From Absidia repens (taxonomy: Eukaryota > Mucoromycota > Mucoromycetes > Mucorales > Cunninghamellaceae), in the NCBI GenBank assembly GCA_002105175.1, contig MCGE01000018.1:124001-188000 (forward strand): a stretch of DNA of 64,000 bases, in the 5' to 3' direction. The notes under the pieces were generated by a model. The model saw only the letters and a list, made by a program, of their open reading frames with translations. It made no database searches and was not told the origin of the DNA. This document shows, one piece after another, positions 47,801-60,836 of this stretch; positions within the stretch are counted from its first letter, which is position 1; every line of letters starts with the position of its first letter. A program made the position numbers and the translations under genes.

Positions 47801-49719
47801 ATGAACAAAAACCGTCGTCCCTTTTATCCTGTTAAAAGACATGGCGGAAACGACGACGACGACGATACAAAACAATCTTCTACATACGCATCCAATTACC
47901 AGCCAACGAACCGTCGCCGTCGTCCAGGACTATCAACAAGAGGATGCATTGCACTTGGTGTTGTCGTTTCGGTTACATTTATCCTCTTCATCCGCCATTT
48001 GACCAAGCCAATCGCCAGTATGAACCAACTATTAAGTGATCAGCCTACTTATACAATTCCCACATCCTGTCACGTACAACTATGCAATCCATCCAACCGA
48101 TGCTCCACGTGGTATCCCGCCTCTCATCACCAACAAGAAACTTTATACGAATGGTCTGATTTAGTTCAACAAGGTATCTATCGTGATCTGGCCACCGTTA
48201 AAGTAGATCCCACATGCGCCGCATTTGTACAAGTGGAGGATGAAACGCCTGGTCTGGCCAATACAAGTCGATGGTTCCCTATTCCTTCAGGTCATGTCGT
48301 TAATTGCCTGGAACAAAAGTGTCGAAATGTGGTAGCATTGAAAATACAACGTAAGTCAATCTATTGTTCAAAAGCATGTTAGTTCAGAGACAGCCTATTT
48401 GAAATATGAAATCTCACTTCAGCTTTGCGATCCACTCCTTTAGATGACATTCTTGCTTTATTAGCACAGTTGGAATCTACTGTTACTCAAGGTAAGTCTT
48501 GTTGGATATGTACAGTAATTTGACGAACATTTTGACACTTGTATTAAAACTCTTTTGATATCATTCGATGAACTAGATCCCAATCAACTTGAACAAGAGA
48601 TCGTCATGGCTCGCCCCACTAATAATACTTTGGATCAACAGGTGACTTTGGTATCTCAATTCTCTGTGAATAGATTGGATGTATTTACCAAGGTGATAGA
48701 TGCATGGACTGGGCCGATCTCTATTGCAATGTAAGTGCAAAATGGGAGCGGAGGGGGGGGAGGGATGGAGGAGGATGCAGGAGAATTCATCCTGTGCTAA
48801 ATGCACTGTTGTTTTTCTCTCTCTCTCTCTTAGCTATTTAACGGAATGGGATGATATCAAGGCGATCAAGACCTTTTTCTCCAACTCAATCAATGCTGAA
48901 CTTTACGAACGAATCACTATGACTATCGTTAAACCTGCGTACAACAAAAACACCAACGAGCATTTACGGTATCCCATCAACCACCTACGCAACCTGGCGG
49001 TGAAAGCCTCCTCGACGCCTTATGTGTTTGTTATGGATGCCGACTTTGTGCCTTCCACCACTTTGTATGCCACTGCCCAGTCTGTTTTACCTGCTATGGA
49101 GACGACAACCAGGACAGCAATAGTTGTGCCGTGTTTTGCAATGCATGAAGAACATGGTAGCTTGCCTTTACCGAAAACAATGGTCGATGTGAAAAAAATG
49201 GTCGATGATGGTATTGCGTACATAACGGACCCGGGTGCGGGACATGGTCCTACTCTAGGCAAAGAAATGGCGTTAGCGATGGCATCATCAACAACAATCA
49301 CAGCAGCAGCAAATGACAAATCATTGGCATCTATCAGCTACGAAGTGTGCTACGAATCTCAGTGGGAACCCTATTATATCGTCCCCAGGGATGCGCCATT
49401 CTATGATGTTCGATTCAAAAACCAAGGCGGCGACAAGCAATCCCATGCACTGCATTTGAACGCGGAGCGATATCGATTCATGGTGTTGACACAAGAATTC
49501 ATGATGCACAAAGATCATGCCAAATTGGTCTGGCCTGGTGGTGGATTTGCAAAGGCGCAAAAGGAACAGCAATCATGGAGTTATTTCGGTGGATTTATGC
49601 GTGAAATGGAAAACCACTACGGGCGCAATGTCAGGTGGCCTCATGGATGTAGTGCTCTGGCTATTGGATGGCAAGAACAACGACGAAATACTTTGGGCAT
49701 GGCAATTGGTGCGGTCTAG
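47801..49719 (+). CDS. GT49-family glycosyltransferase (B4GAT1/LARGE-like), type II membrane
   Basis: Predicted Golgi glycosyltransferase. Exons 47801-48350, 48423-48491, 48577-48730 and 48834-49719 total 1659 nt, so 552 residues. I chose the ATG at 47801 (MNKNRRPFYPVKRHGG) because a single signal anchor follows (GCIALGVVVSVTFILFIRHL), as in type II enzymes; an upstream in-frame ATG at 47726 is hydrophobic but less likely. The lumenal stem contains paired cysteines. The catalytic part has YPINHLRNLAVKASSTPYVF, the DxD site VMDADFVPS, YEVCYESQWEPYYIVPRDAP, FKNQGGDKQSHALHL and EFMMHKDHAKLVWPGG. In animals GT49 includes beta-glucuronyltransferases. The sugar donor here is inference. Confidence 0.88.
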
Positions 49720-51054
49720 TTTATATTAGTGTTGATTCTTTCCTCCTCTTTTTATACAATGTTATTATTATTATAGATATTCATGTTTATACACCACTCT
49801 GTAGTTTACTAGTTTATTATTTTACTTTACCCACAACTAGCAACAAATAGTATCATACTCATTTATGCTATACTTTGTACAGTGAATACCTCTCTTACTC
49901 CTCTTTTTTTACATGTCTTTATTTGTTACTCCATCTTTTATCCACTCCCATTTAGTAATAGCATAATATCCTTTGCATTTCTATCTCCACTTTTTTTTTA
50001 TATTCTTTTTCTAAATAAAGTCTTCATTTATTACCATTATTATACTCAATTTGTGTCTGTGTCTGTGTCTGTGCTATGCTGCGGTTTCCCTCAATCTGAT
50101 TATATGTGCATACGTAAATATATATATATATATATATATAATACATATTTCAATGTGAGATCTACTCACATTGTCACATTTCCATTGCATTGTCCTTGAT
50201 TTGCTAACCTCAATTGCTCAGTCCGTCGCCCCAAAAAAGGAAAGGAACGGTAGCAATTATGTAAAATTATGTACTCAGAATCATTTGAATAGGACTTGTA
50301 GTAGTAGAAATAATATCCTTCCCACATCGATCGTCTTTTTTTTTGTTTTGAATAAAAATTGTTTCAATTTTTGATTATTCATTTGCTATTGTATTTGTTG
50401 TACTTTCATGTTGTACTTCATCCAGAATCGCCATTGCTGTATTTTCAACTCAGACTCTTATCCTGCATGAGAAAAAAATATAAACCTGAAGTTGGTCGAC
50501 ATTTGGAAATTTGACTGGAGAGTCTTAAAACTTTGAAATGATCATAGACAAGGGGAATTTTCTAAAAATGGCAGAGTTTCATATAAACAGCAGTGAAGGA
50601 GTCCTGGTCCGGTTCTGCACAGTCCTTGTAGAACGATCTGGAAGTCGCTATGATATCATATATCATTTATATCACAATTGAATACCAAGCAATTTTTTTA
50701 AAAAAAAATCACCTAAACACACTAATTGAGCAGTACCATATTCTTATTTTTAATTTTCCAGCATGTATAGGTAGAGCTTTTTATAATAGATGTTGCAGGT
50801 ACATGGAGCCCTAAACGTCACTCAAATCATCCTTGTATATGGCATAACAATGAATTCACAACTTATCTTACACCAAAAAATGGAGTTGTCGTTTAATATA
50901 CGATGAGTCTGATAGTAGAGGTTCAAAATGTGATATATTTTATTGAAAGCATAAACATGAACTAAGATCGACAACCATTATGGATCTAAGGGACCTAGCA
51001 TGAGAAGGACTAATGGGAGATCTGAAGAATAAACAACACTAATATACTAGGACG

Positions 51055-51540
51055 ATTGTATAAGGGGAGCTAATATACTGCACTGAACAAGACATGAGGA
51101 AAGACAAAGAGATACAGTTTATTGACGATAACAGCTGTCGACATTAATCTAGTTGGGAGATGGATAAAAAGGGATCTCCTGTACAAGACATGAGGAAGAC
51201 AAAATGAGACATAATTCATTAAAGCAAGTGCAAAGAAACATAGTTTATTTAGATGTAGAAAATAACTATGGACGAACTAACACTAAGTTAAGCTAATGAA
51301 GGCTTCAAAAAAGTCAACTAATGGTGCCCTCGGATTCTAGATCCAAAATGAAAGGGTTTCCCCATGCATCTTGTAATCACTGAGTTGAATCCCCTTCTAA
51401 ACTAGTCCTGACACTAATCTAAGTCCAACATCCAACATAACATCAATGACGTTGAATGGTGAAGGCAAAAAGAAAAAAAGAAAGAGAGGGAAAAAATATA
51501 AGTCGGGGAAAATATAAATACACGTGGGCGGAATTTGAAA
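51055..51540 (+). repeat. Dispersed repeat family, copy C
   Basis: Collinear with copy A and with inverted copy B. Shared blocks: AGCTAATATACTGCAC near 51067, GGGATCTCCTGTACAAG near 51171, ACTATGGACGAACTAACACT near 51266, AAGTCAACTAATGGTGCCCT near 51312, CCCCATGCATCTTGTAA near 51359, TTCTAAACTAGTCCTGACA at 51395-51413, and the end block CACGTGGGCGGAATTTGAA near 51521. Fainter similarity may extend left to about 50930. Confidence 0.82.
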
Positions 51541-51553
51541 TGCTTTTGGTTAA

Positions 51554-52486
51554 TTAACATAGCAACTGCCACCATTCAGCGTCGATGGTATGGTGGCTCT
51601 CTTCTTGTGAAGCAAGTACCACAATTACTTCGTACTTGTCCACCACCCATGTTGTATAGACCATCCCTCCACAGTAGACTGTAAAATAACCGAAGAATTA
51701 CTTACCGTCTTAATTTGTTTTACGCTCTGGTTACTCTAAAATATATAAATCTTTACTGTATACATATGTCTTCGAAGAATGCCTTCAATAATTTATAACA
51801 TACCATGCAATGTTTTTTAGTGGCATAAAAAGAGTCCCCTCCAAATACAGTTTTGTTATACCTGCATATTGAACTGCCATCCTTCTGAGCTCAGGAGTCA
51901 GCATCACACCCCAAGTTTATGCATTACAGGTTCTCTAAACAAAGTATCAAGTTTGCCATCATGTATCATAAAAGGGTAAATTCACCACCACCTCTAAACA
52001 AAAGTACGCATGGTATTCTATTGATAAAAACAAATGCAAGATACTCCCCAGTAATATAGTCCCTTGCCTCTATGACTAATACTATATTAGCAATGTTATT
52101 TGTTATCCCATTTAATGTTTCCTCCAGCCTATTTACACACCCGCTTATCTATGTCTATTCGATGAATACTTTGATTGATGTACAGTACAATTAGGTATGT
52201 AGCGACAATGAAAAAAGACGGGAAAATCATCCCCAAGCAAATAAAAAAAAAAGTCACCCACAGTCATATCACTTCCTACAACCCAGTCCAAAATAAATTC
52301 TGGGTGTAGTTTCACCATCCAGGCACGTCCAAAAAAAAAAAAAAAAAAAAAAAAAACCACTGCCCCCCCCCTCTTTACAAAGCTGGACTCAATTGAAGCG
52401 TGTAATGACACATCCTCATAAGATCCAATGTGATGGTACACAAACATAAATATACCAAATAAAGACGCACATACACATATATCCAA
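51554..52486 (-). pseudogene. Coding-like multi-exon region next to repeat C, unrecognised
   Basis: On the minus strand several long open pieces follow each other: RAWMVKLHPEFILDWVVGSD (after a 26-bp T-run on this strand), ITNNIANIVLVIEARDYITG with EYLAFVFINRIPCVLLFRGG, then LTPELRRMAVQYAGITKLYL, and a last piece YFTVYCGGMVYTTWVVDKYE to ...DAEWWQLLC and TAA at 51554. Composition looks like a real hydrophobic-core protein, but frames change between pieces without clear introns. It ends 14 bp from the edge of repeat C. Unrecognised; decayed gene or mobile-element gene are both possible. Confidence 0.3.
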
Positions 52487-52659
52487 GTTTCCAATGTATT
52501 AAATGTTGCTGTTTTTTATTTTTGAATGTAAATATATTCTTAAACAATATAAAGAGAAAGTAATAAAATAGAGGAAGGGGTTGGTGGTAATATCATATAT
52601 AATAAACTACTAAATAAAAAGCTAGGATGGGAGCAAGGGTACCGTGTGTATATGTGTTT

Positions 52660-52664
<5 letters not shown>

Positions 52665-52702
<38 letters not shown>
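52665..52702. repeat. GT dinucleotide microsatellite
   Basis: About 19 GT units just beyond the 3' end of the minus-strand RRM gene, probably within its 3' untranslated region. Confidence 0.9.
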
Positions 52703-52704
<2 letters not shown>

Positions 52705-52754
52705 AACAATGCATGATAATAATCCTAATGAATGACACAATAAGGGTTCTACTA

Positions 52755-54635
52755 TCACATCTTTTCAGCAGCTTGGACGTGACTACGAGACGGAATATCT
52801 GTCAACCAAATACCAAATGAATGAATAAAAAGGTCGAGTAAATATATAGATAGATATTGCGCATGCGTCCATTTTTTATGTATATATATATTCAGTTACT
52901 TACAAGTATCAGTCTCCCGGCCAATACGAGGGGGTGGTGAGGAAGAGGAAGAGGACCTATTTGTTGCCGCGAGTAATCCATGATGACGATGATGGCAGTG
53001 GTGGTGGTGTAGTTGTTGTTATTGTTGTGACCGTTTTCAGCAAAAATGAAGAAAACAAAGGGTGGTCGATAGGTGTAGGTCCAAGGCGCCATACGAATAT
53101 GTCAAGATCAAGAAGGGGGGAGTGGGATATAAAAATGAGCTCGTCGTTGGATTGACCGTGGAAATGCGGGGAGGGGGTATATATCATCGTCGTTTTCGAT
53201 TCAACTCCTCTTTTTTTTTGTTTTTGTTTTTTTACCTAATTGCATGATTGTTGGTATGTCGGTAATCTTCTGAGCGAGGTGGCCGTCGATTGTCTTTTTT
53301 ATTCAATCCAATGTCCCAATCCAATTTCAATCGTCGTCCTCCAACACTGAACCCTTGGTAATTGTCGAAAGCTTCCTGGGCTTCATGACGGTGCTCAAAT
53401 TCAACAAATGCAAATCTAGTGAGAGAGGGTTTTTAAGTTTAAAAAGTGCGTGTGAGGGTCAAACAGTATATATATATATTAATACTTGAATCCTTTTGTT
53501 TGCTTGACTTACCCCTTATTTCTTGTTGTCAGATTATCAATGGGAATGGTAATCTTGAGAAGTTTTCCATAACGTTCAAACATCGCAGCCACGTCTTGTT
53601 CACAGTAATCATAAGGTAAGTTGCCAGTGAATATGATGGTGGATTTTTGACGTTCCTCTTCAGTGCCTCTATAATGAAATAAACAATAACAAACAAACAA
53701 AAAAGTAAGCCATACTTCCCACTATTTTCATTTTTAAACGTTTACCTATCAACAACACGTCTTGGTGATCTAGGTCTTGGCTCATATCGTGGATAGCGCC
53801 GATCTTCATATGGTTCGTGATACCGCGTAGATTGGTGATGACGAGAACGATAATCGCGGTGAGAGTAGGAAGGGCGATCATGTCGATAATAGTGTCGTTG
53901 TTGCTGTTGAGATGAGTAATAAGGTGATGGATGACGGTTGTAATCTGGTGGATAATCATCTCTATGTCCCATTGTATCATATCTAGTCTCTCCATAGCGT
54001 GGCTGATACCGATCTTGATATCTTGAGGATGACGACGATGATGATGTTGATATTGCTGCTTCAGGTGGAGGCAATGGAGTTGAAGTATAGCTATTATCGT
54101 GATGTCTTGAAGTTGGCGCTGCTGCTTCAGAGGTCCCAAGTATTGCAGGTCTATAACTGTCGCCGTGATGTCTTGACGATGCTTCTGTTGGTTCAGATGA
54201 TGGCGGCAAAGACGTCGGCCTATAGCTATCACTGTCAATTCTGGAGCTGTTTGCGGATCGTTGGTCATTGTCTCTGTAGTCGCGTCTTGTAGGTGGTTCA
54301 GGAGCATAATGGTGATCGCGAGGATATCGATTCATAAAGTCACTGTCTCTACGTTCGTAACGTTCGTCATAACGACGAGAGGAGCGATGATGAGAAGGAG
54401 AAATGGAGCGATCGTCACGTTCACTACGGTGATGGCGGTGATGGCGATGGTGATGATGATGATTGTGATGATGATGACCAGTTCTGCTGTTTCGAATCAT
54501 GTCGTCACCGGTGACCGCCATGTCTGCTGAAGAAGGTGTAGGTGATGATGCTGTAGTTCCAGAATGAGTAGGGCCACTAACCGATGTCGCGTGAGGCGAT
54601 TTTGCAGGAACTGGCGATAAGCTTCCAGAACCCAT
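52755..54635 (-). CDS. SR-like RNA-binding protein with one RRM
   Basis: Predicted nuclear RNA-binding protein, probably splicing-related. Exon 1 (from 54635, MGSGSLSPVPAKSPHATSVS) encodes about 300 low-complexity residues: a His-rich run (HHHHNHHHHHRHHRHH), many RS/RD/RY pairs, and a terminal PRPRSPRRVVDR. The RRM is split over two exons: RNP2 STIIFTGNLPYDY, helix AAMFERYGKLLKITIPID, RNP1 GFAFVEFEHRHEAQEAFDNY. A short C-terminus follows over two small exons (SSSSSSPPPRIGRETDT then YIPSRSHVQAAEKM). The layout resembles Tra2/SR factors with a reordered RS region; no one-to-one ortholog is claimed. Divergent from the nucleolar FKBP gene. Confidence 0.85.
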
Positions 54636-54826
54636 CTTGTTTTTTTAAAAAAAAAAGGCTTTGAACAAAAAAGACAGAAGTGAACAACTCAGAAAAAATA
54701 TCGAAATTTTGATGAGCCACCAACCATATTATATTGAAACGCCGCTGAAGCCAAACTCATCTTAACATAAGTTCGCCTAACCCTCACGCCTAAACATATG
54801 GATCTACTTTTACGCCTAACAGGCAG

Positions 54827-54861
<35 letters not shown>

Positions 54862-55292
54862 GCATCTATTTTCTACCAGATAATATGAATATAATTAATG
54901 TTGGAACGTTCATTCATTATAGTCTTTATGATAGATTGCCTTAAACGGCTGAATAATAAAAAAACTGGTTCATGCATACGTTAGCACTTGTCACGATAAA
55001 GGTTTTTTACCTAATCTTCGGCTACGGCATACTTCACCATGTACTTGAAATACATATAAAGCAATGGTAGATGGTTGTAACGTATATAACCATATGATAA
55101 ATTTGACAGTTTGGTTATGTTGTCGTTGCATGATTTTCGTTGGTGCCAAACCGTCACAATTTTTTGAGGCGTTTTTCGCGGAGTTACAATTCCCCATTCG
55201 TTATAAAGCTTGACGTGCAAAATTTTCATTCTGCTAATTTTTTTATTTTCTTCTTACTTGATACATTTTATAATTATCTATATTTTTTCAAT
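54636..55292. promoter_or_regulatory. Divergent promoter region with three CGCCTAA motifs
   Basis: Spacer between the RRM gene (minus) and the nucleolar FKBP gene (plus). It contains CGCCTAA at 54774-54780, 54787-54793 and 54813-54819, followed by a 30-bp A-run at 54831-54860. Related CGGCCTAA and CGCCCTAA lie upstream of eS4 (44135-44157). A role in transcription is inference. No gene is seen in the remainder. Confidence 0.35.
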
Positions 55293-57117
55293 ATGAGCGT
55301 TCAAGGATTCTTTGGTAAGCATATATTTTGAAAAGAAAATTGAAAGTGATATATCAATAATTGGTATGATCATTTAATAAGTACTGTGTTCTCACTAATT
55401 TTTTTCTTTTTTCTTTTTTTTTTTTTTTTTTTGACGATCTGTCACTTTTCTAGGTTTGAAGGTTGTGCCTGGTAAAAACTACTCTACAATCGTGGAACAC
55501 TCTTTCCGCATCACTATGGTAAAATAAATATATATTTATATAGCAATATTTTCTCTATACTCACATGTCTGCAACATTGTTCCCCTCTCCTAGGCTTCTC
55601 TTGCTGAAACTGCCAAAAACAATAACTCCCGTGCTGCTCTTCGCATCAAGGTGGATGACAATGAATTCGTCTTGTGCTCTTTGACTCCTGGTAAAGTCGA
55701 TCAACAATTGTTGGATCTGATTATCGCCAAGAATGAAGAAATCGCTTTTTCTGTCGAAGGTCAACAGTAAGTGTAAAAACCGTCGGGGGGATGAGACCAT
55801 CGACTAATAAGGATTCTTTATTTCTATTTTATAGTACTATCCATTTGACTGGCAACTATATGTTTGATGATGAAGAAGAAGAAGAATATGACGATGATGA
55901 AGAATTGGACAGCGATGAAATGGATAGCGATGAAGCCCAACTTATGCTTGAAGGTGAAGACGATGAAGATGATGAAGATCTTGACAACGATGCCATTTTG
56001 AAGTAAGTGTATTGATGAATAGATGAAAGTACTATACTACAGTCATTCATGTATTTTTTTATTTTTTAGCAGCGTGCCCGAAGGTATCGATCGTGCTAAA
56101 GTCCGTAAGTACAATGGAAAAAAGCTAATGAAAATAGCGAAAGTGCTAATATGATTCGTAAAACCTTTCCCTTGTTATTAGTTGCTTACTTGAATGGTGA
56201 AATCGACTCTGATGATATGGTGTCTGACTCTGAAGAAGAACTTGATGAATCTCGTATCGAAGAAATCGAAGAAGACGAAGAAGAAGAAGAAGAACCTGCC
56301 AAGCCTCTGACCAAGAAAGAAAAGAAGGCTGCTGCTGCTGCTGCCGCTGCTGCCAAGGAAGAAAAGCCCAAGGAAGAAAAGCCTTTGACCAAGAAGGAAA
56401 AGAAGGCCGCTGCTGCTGCTGAAAAGGAACAAGCTGCCAAACAAGAAAAGAAGCGTGCTGCTGATGCTCAAAAGGAAGAACCTGCCAAAAAGCAAAAGAC
56501 TGAAGAAAAGAAGCCCAAGCAACAAGAAAAGAAGGTAACACCAATAGATGTGGTAGACGGAATGGCAGAAAATCAAAGAAAGGGATCATACTGACTACAT
56601 TTATGTTTAATAGCAAGTGACCAAGTTGCCCAGCGGATTGATCATTGAAGATGTCAAGGTTGGTGACGGTGCTAATGTCAAGAGTGGTGCTAGAGTAAGT
56701 ATAAACTCAAAAAAAAAGGGAGTATGTGTTGGTTATTAAATGGATATTAAAAAACGATTACCTTTGATATATAGATTGGCATGCGATACATTGGTAAATT
56801 GACCAACGGCAAGGTATTCGACAAGAACACTTCTGGTAAACCCTTCAACTTTGTTCTCGGTCGCGGTGAAGTCATTAAAGGTTGGGATCAAGGAATTTTG
56901 GGCATGAAGTTGGGTGGTGAACGCAAGTTGACTATTCCTGCTCCTTTGGCTTATGGCAAGCGTGGTGCTCCTCCTCAAATCCCTGGTAATGCTACCCTTG
57001 TCTTCGAAGTAAGTTAATTGACCTGAACAATTCATCGATGGTTTTTTTATTTTTTTTACTGATATCGTATTTGTTCTCCTTTTTTTTTTTTAGATCAAGT
57101 TGGTTTCCATGAAATAG
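55293..57117 (+). CDS. FPR3: Nucleolar FKBP-type peptidyl-prolyl isomerase (Fpr3/Fpr4 type)
   Basis: Histone chaperone and prolyl isomerase of the nucleolus/chromatin. Eight exons. The N-terminal nucleoplasmin-like fold ([40 protein letters not shown]) is followed by acidic tracts ([20 protein letters not shown]) and Lys/Ala-rich repeats ([14 protein letters not shown] twice). The C-terminal FKBP domain has [73 protein letters not shown]. It ends IKLVSMK at 57117. Whether it matches Fpr3 or Fpr4 is not separable, as one gene usually represents both outside yeasts. Confidence 0.93.
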
Positions 57118-57404
57118 ATATATTAGCTGACCCTCGCACTCTCACTCTTACTCTTTTATACTATTCTTCTGCATTTTCGTTTATTATATTTTATATTGTC
57201 ATATCTCATACGCAATTTTATGTTTCCCTTCCCATTTATTTGTCACAAGCCCCTTTCTCCTCATAGTATAGTATGTCTCATTTTGTATAAATAAATAAAT
57301 AATAAAGAAACTTTATTGACTGTGTATCATGCATTATTGGTGGCTTTTATGATGTTGTGGGTGGTATGTGCTCTGAATAGTGTGTTTGGTGATCGTATTT
57401 GTGT

Positions 57405-58725
<1,321 letters not shown>

Positions 58726-60836
58726 TATTAGAGTGGAATGAAAACGAAATTGAAAAAAAAAGTTGGAGAACAAGGAACGATAATTCATTGCAATAAATAG
58801 GACAAATCTTAATCTTCCACAGGAAAAAAAGGGGGAAGGTGTAAATGATCGGAGTACAATTTTAATACAATCAGTGTCAAAAGGAGAGAGTATAAATGAT
58901 ATTTACTTCAAGTCATAGCTATCATTTAATTAGTCGTAGCTTTTCACAAATTACTTCCCCCTGCGAATATGGGTCTCTGTTTTGTAATACTTTTAAAAGA
59001 ATATATGCTACATATATTGGCATGCATTGACCTTTCAATCTGTTTGAGCAGAATATAAATAGTAACAAAAGTAATCGTAAGTGCATAAACTGAATTTTTA
59101 CTGCAACCCCCTTAAACTGTTAGTGTATTTAAACTCCGTGTGCCTCATTTTCAAGAATTTTTGGGACGATGTGAAATGATTTTTTCCTCATCTCGTTTTT
59201 ATTTTCCCCCATCTCAAATTATCTTATACTCCGTCTCATAGTCTTTACCCTTGGTCTCAATTAATAGTCTTTGTCAATATGGTTGAAAAAAAAAAGAGTT
59301 TTCCTTCCCCTTTAAAGAGATTGGTTTATCTCCAAGTTAGATATTTTTGCTCAGAATACCGTTAATGTCTGTTTGGGTCCTCAAATGATTGCCACCAACG
59401 ACTAATGGCAAGTGTCCATTTAGCAAACTTCATTATGGAACCAATTTAGTCTCAACTGATGTCATGTTATCATTGTGTGCCTCTTTTTTCAGGTAAGAAT
59501 TATCACACCCAACAAAGCAAACCCCCCCCAACCCATGTTCGTGCCTGCGGGTTGCCATTGGTCCATATATTAATATAGTTAGCTCTTTTACTACCTTATA
59601 GGCTCACTTTTATTCTCTTTTTGTTGTTCTATCAAGCCACAAATATGATTTACAATGAAATAAGGATTATCAGGTAATAAAACAAGCATACAGAGTTTGG
59701 TTTTGCGACACAAGGGAGAGGAGGAGCGGGAGGAGGAGGAAGAAGAAGAAGGATAATGGAAGGGGGGCTGTGAAGGCGTGTGCATGCATAGCGTTTGATG
59801 GGGATATACTTGCGCAGAATGATATGATAGGAGGATCAATGAACTGACTCCTTCTATAGTATCAACTCACAGGTAGCGCGACCATTCTAAGGCAAATCAA
59901 ATCCATGTGTATCAAATCGACAGCAAGTCACATAGAACCAAATGGGTATGTCTAGTTATTAGATTAGATATTATCATTCCCCTCCCTCCCTCCCATTGTA
60001 TGTTTTAGTTTAGGTGTTTCCTTTATTTTTAGCTTTTTTTATTTTTATTCTCTTTTAGTTTTGCATAAATGAATAAAGTATCTTATTTTTTTTTTAACAA
60101 AACAAACATCGTATGCGTATTGGGAAGGAAATGGCTACATTTTTTGGATGAGGGGTGGATTTAGCAAATGTTGTCTCTTTTGAATAGATGTTCCTGGATT
60201 ATGGTTTTGTCATGGCATTTACATAAGGCTGTTTAGATAATGCATCGTGAGGGATTAAAATAGGCGCTAATCTAAATAGATGAAGAAGATTGCGATGAAA
60301 ATGGCGTAAATAAGAAGGAAAAAAAAAGTGGTGATGGGGATAGTTTGCAGGGTGGTTTATTTTTATTTATGTCTGCTCATCATATTTATCGGGATTATCC
60401 TGTCAAGAGCATAGTGTTTGTATATAGAAAAAAAAAGATTGTGTATAACTGAATCTGAAAATAGAAGACAAATGGATGATCAAAATGCAGGGAGAAAACG
60501 GGAACAAAATAGGCTCAACCCAATAATTATGTAGATTGTATGTAGGCTGTGTTGATAAATTCACCAAAAATGAAGAAAAAAAGGGGCCACTTTGCCCAAA
60601 GGAGAGAATGAATATTCATTACTTATTTTGGAGAAATTAGTATCAAAATGGCAAATGTGTAAAACATTCAAAGCGCCTTCTGCATTGTGGCTCCTTGTTT
60701 CTTTGGGTTAATCGGATCAAGTGTTCTGTATTTAAAGATCAACAGTTTTTGTATTTTTTTTCTTTCATCCATTCTTCCTCTGTTATCATATTATCATATC
60801 ACTTTTTGTTACTGTAACAATATTAAACTATTACAA
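58726..60836. other. Spacer without a recognisable gene
   Basis: Two kb between Ypt6 and the Myb-like gene. It has pyrimidine-rich blocks, AATAAA near 60072 and a purine-rich tract near 59715-59765. A noncoding transcript is possible, but I see no coding sequence. Confidence 0.5.

Larger units (their letters stand above)
49720..52754. other. Spacer with repeat copy C and a minus-strand coding-like region
   Basis: Three kb. It contains a pyrimidine-rich GT49 3' end (AATAAA near 50015), a GTGTCT repeat near 50053-50074, an AT repeat (50120-50140), repeat copy C (51055-51540), the coding-like region 51554-52486, a 26-bp A-run (52331-52356), and a GT microsatellite (about 52665-52702) in the 3' region of the RRM gene. 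Confidence 0.55.

Noticed and set aside
59591..59839. Ser/Pro-rich minus-strand frame
   Set aside because: Produced by a purine-rich low-complexity tract.
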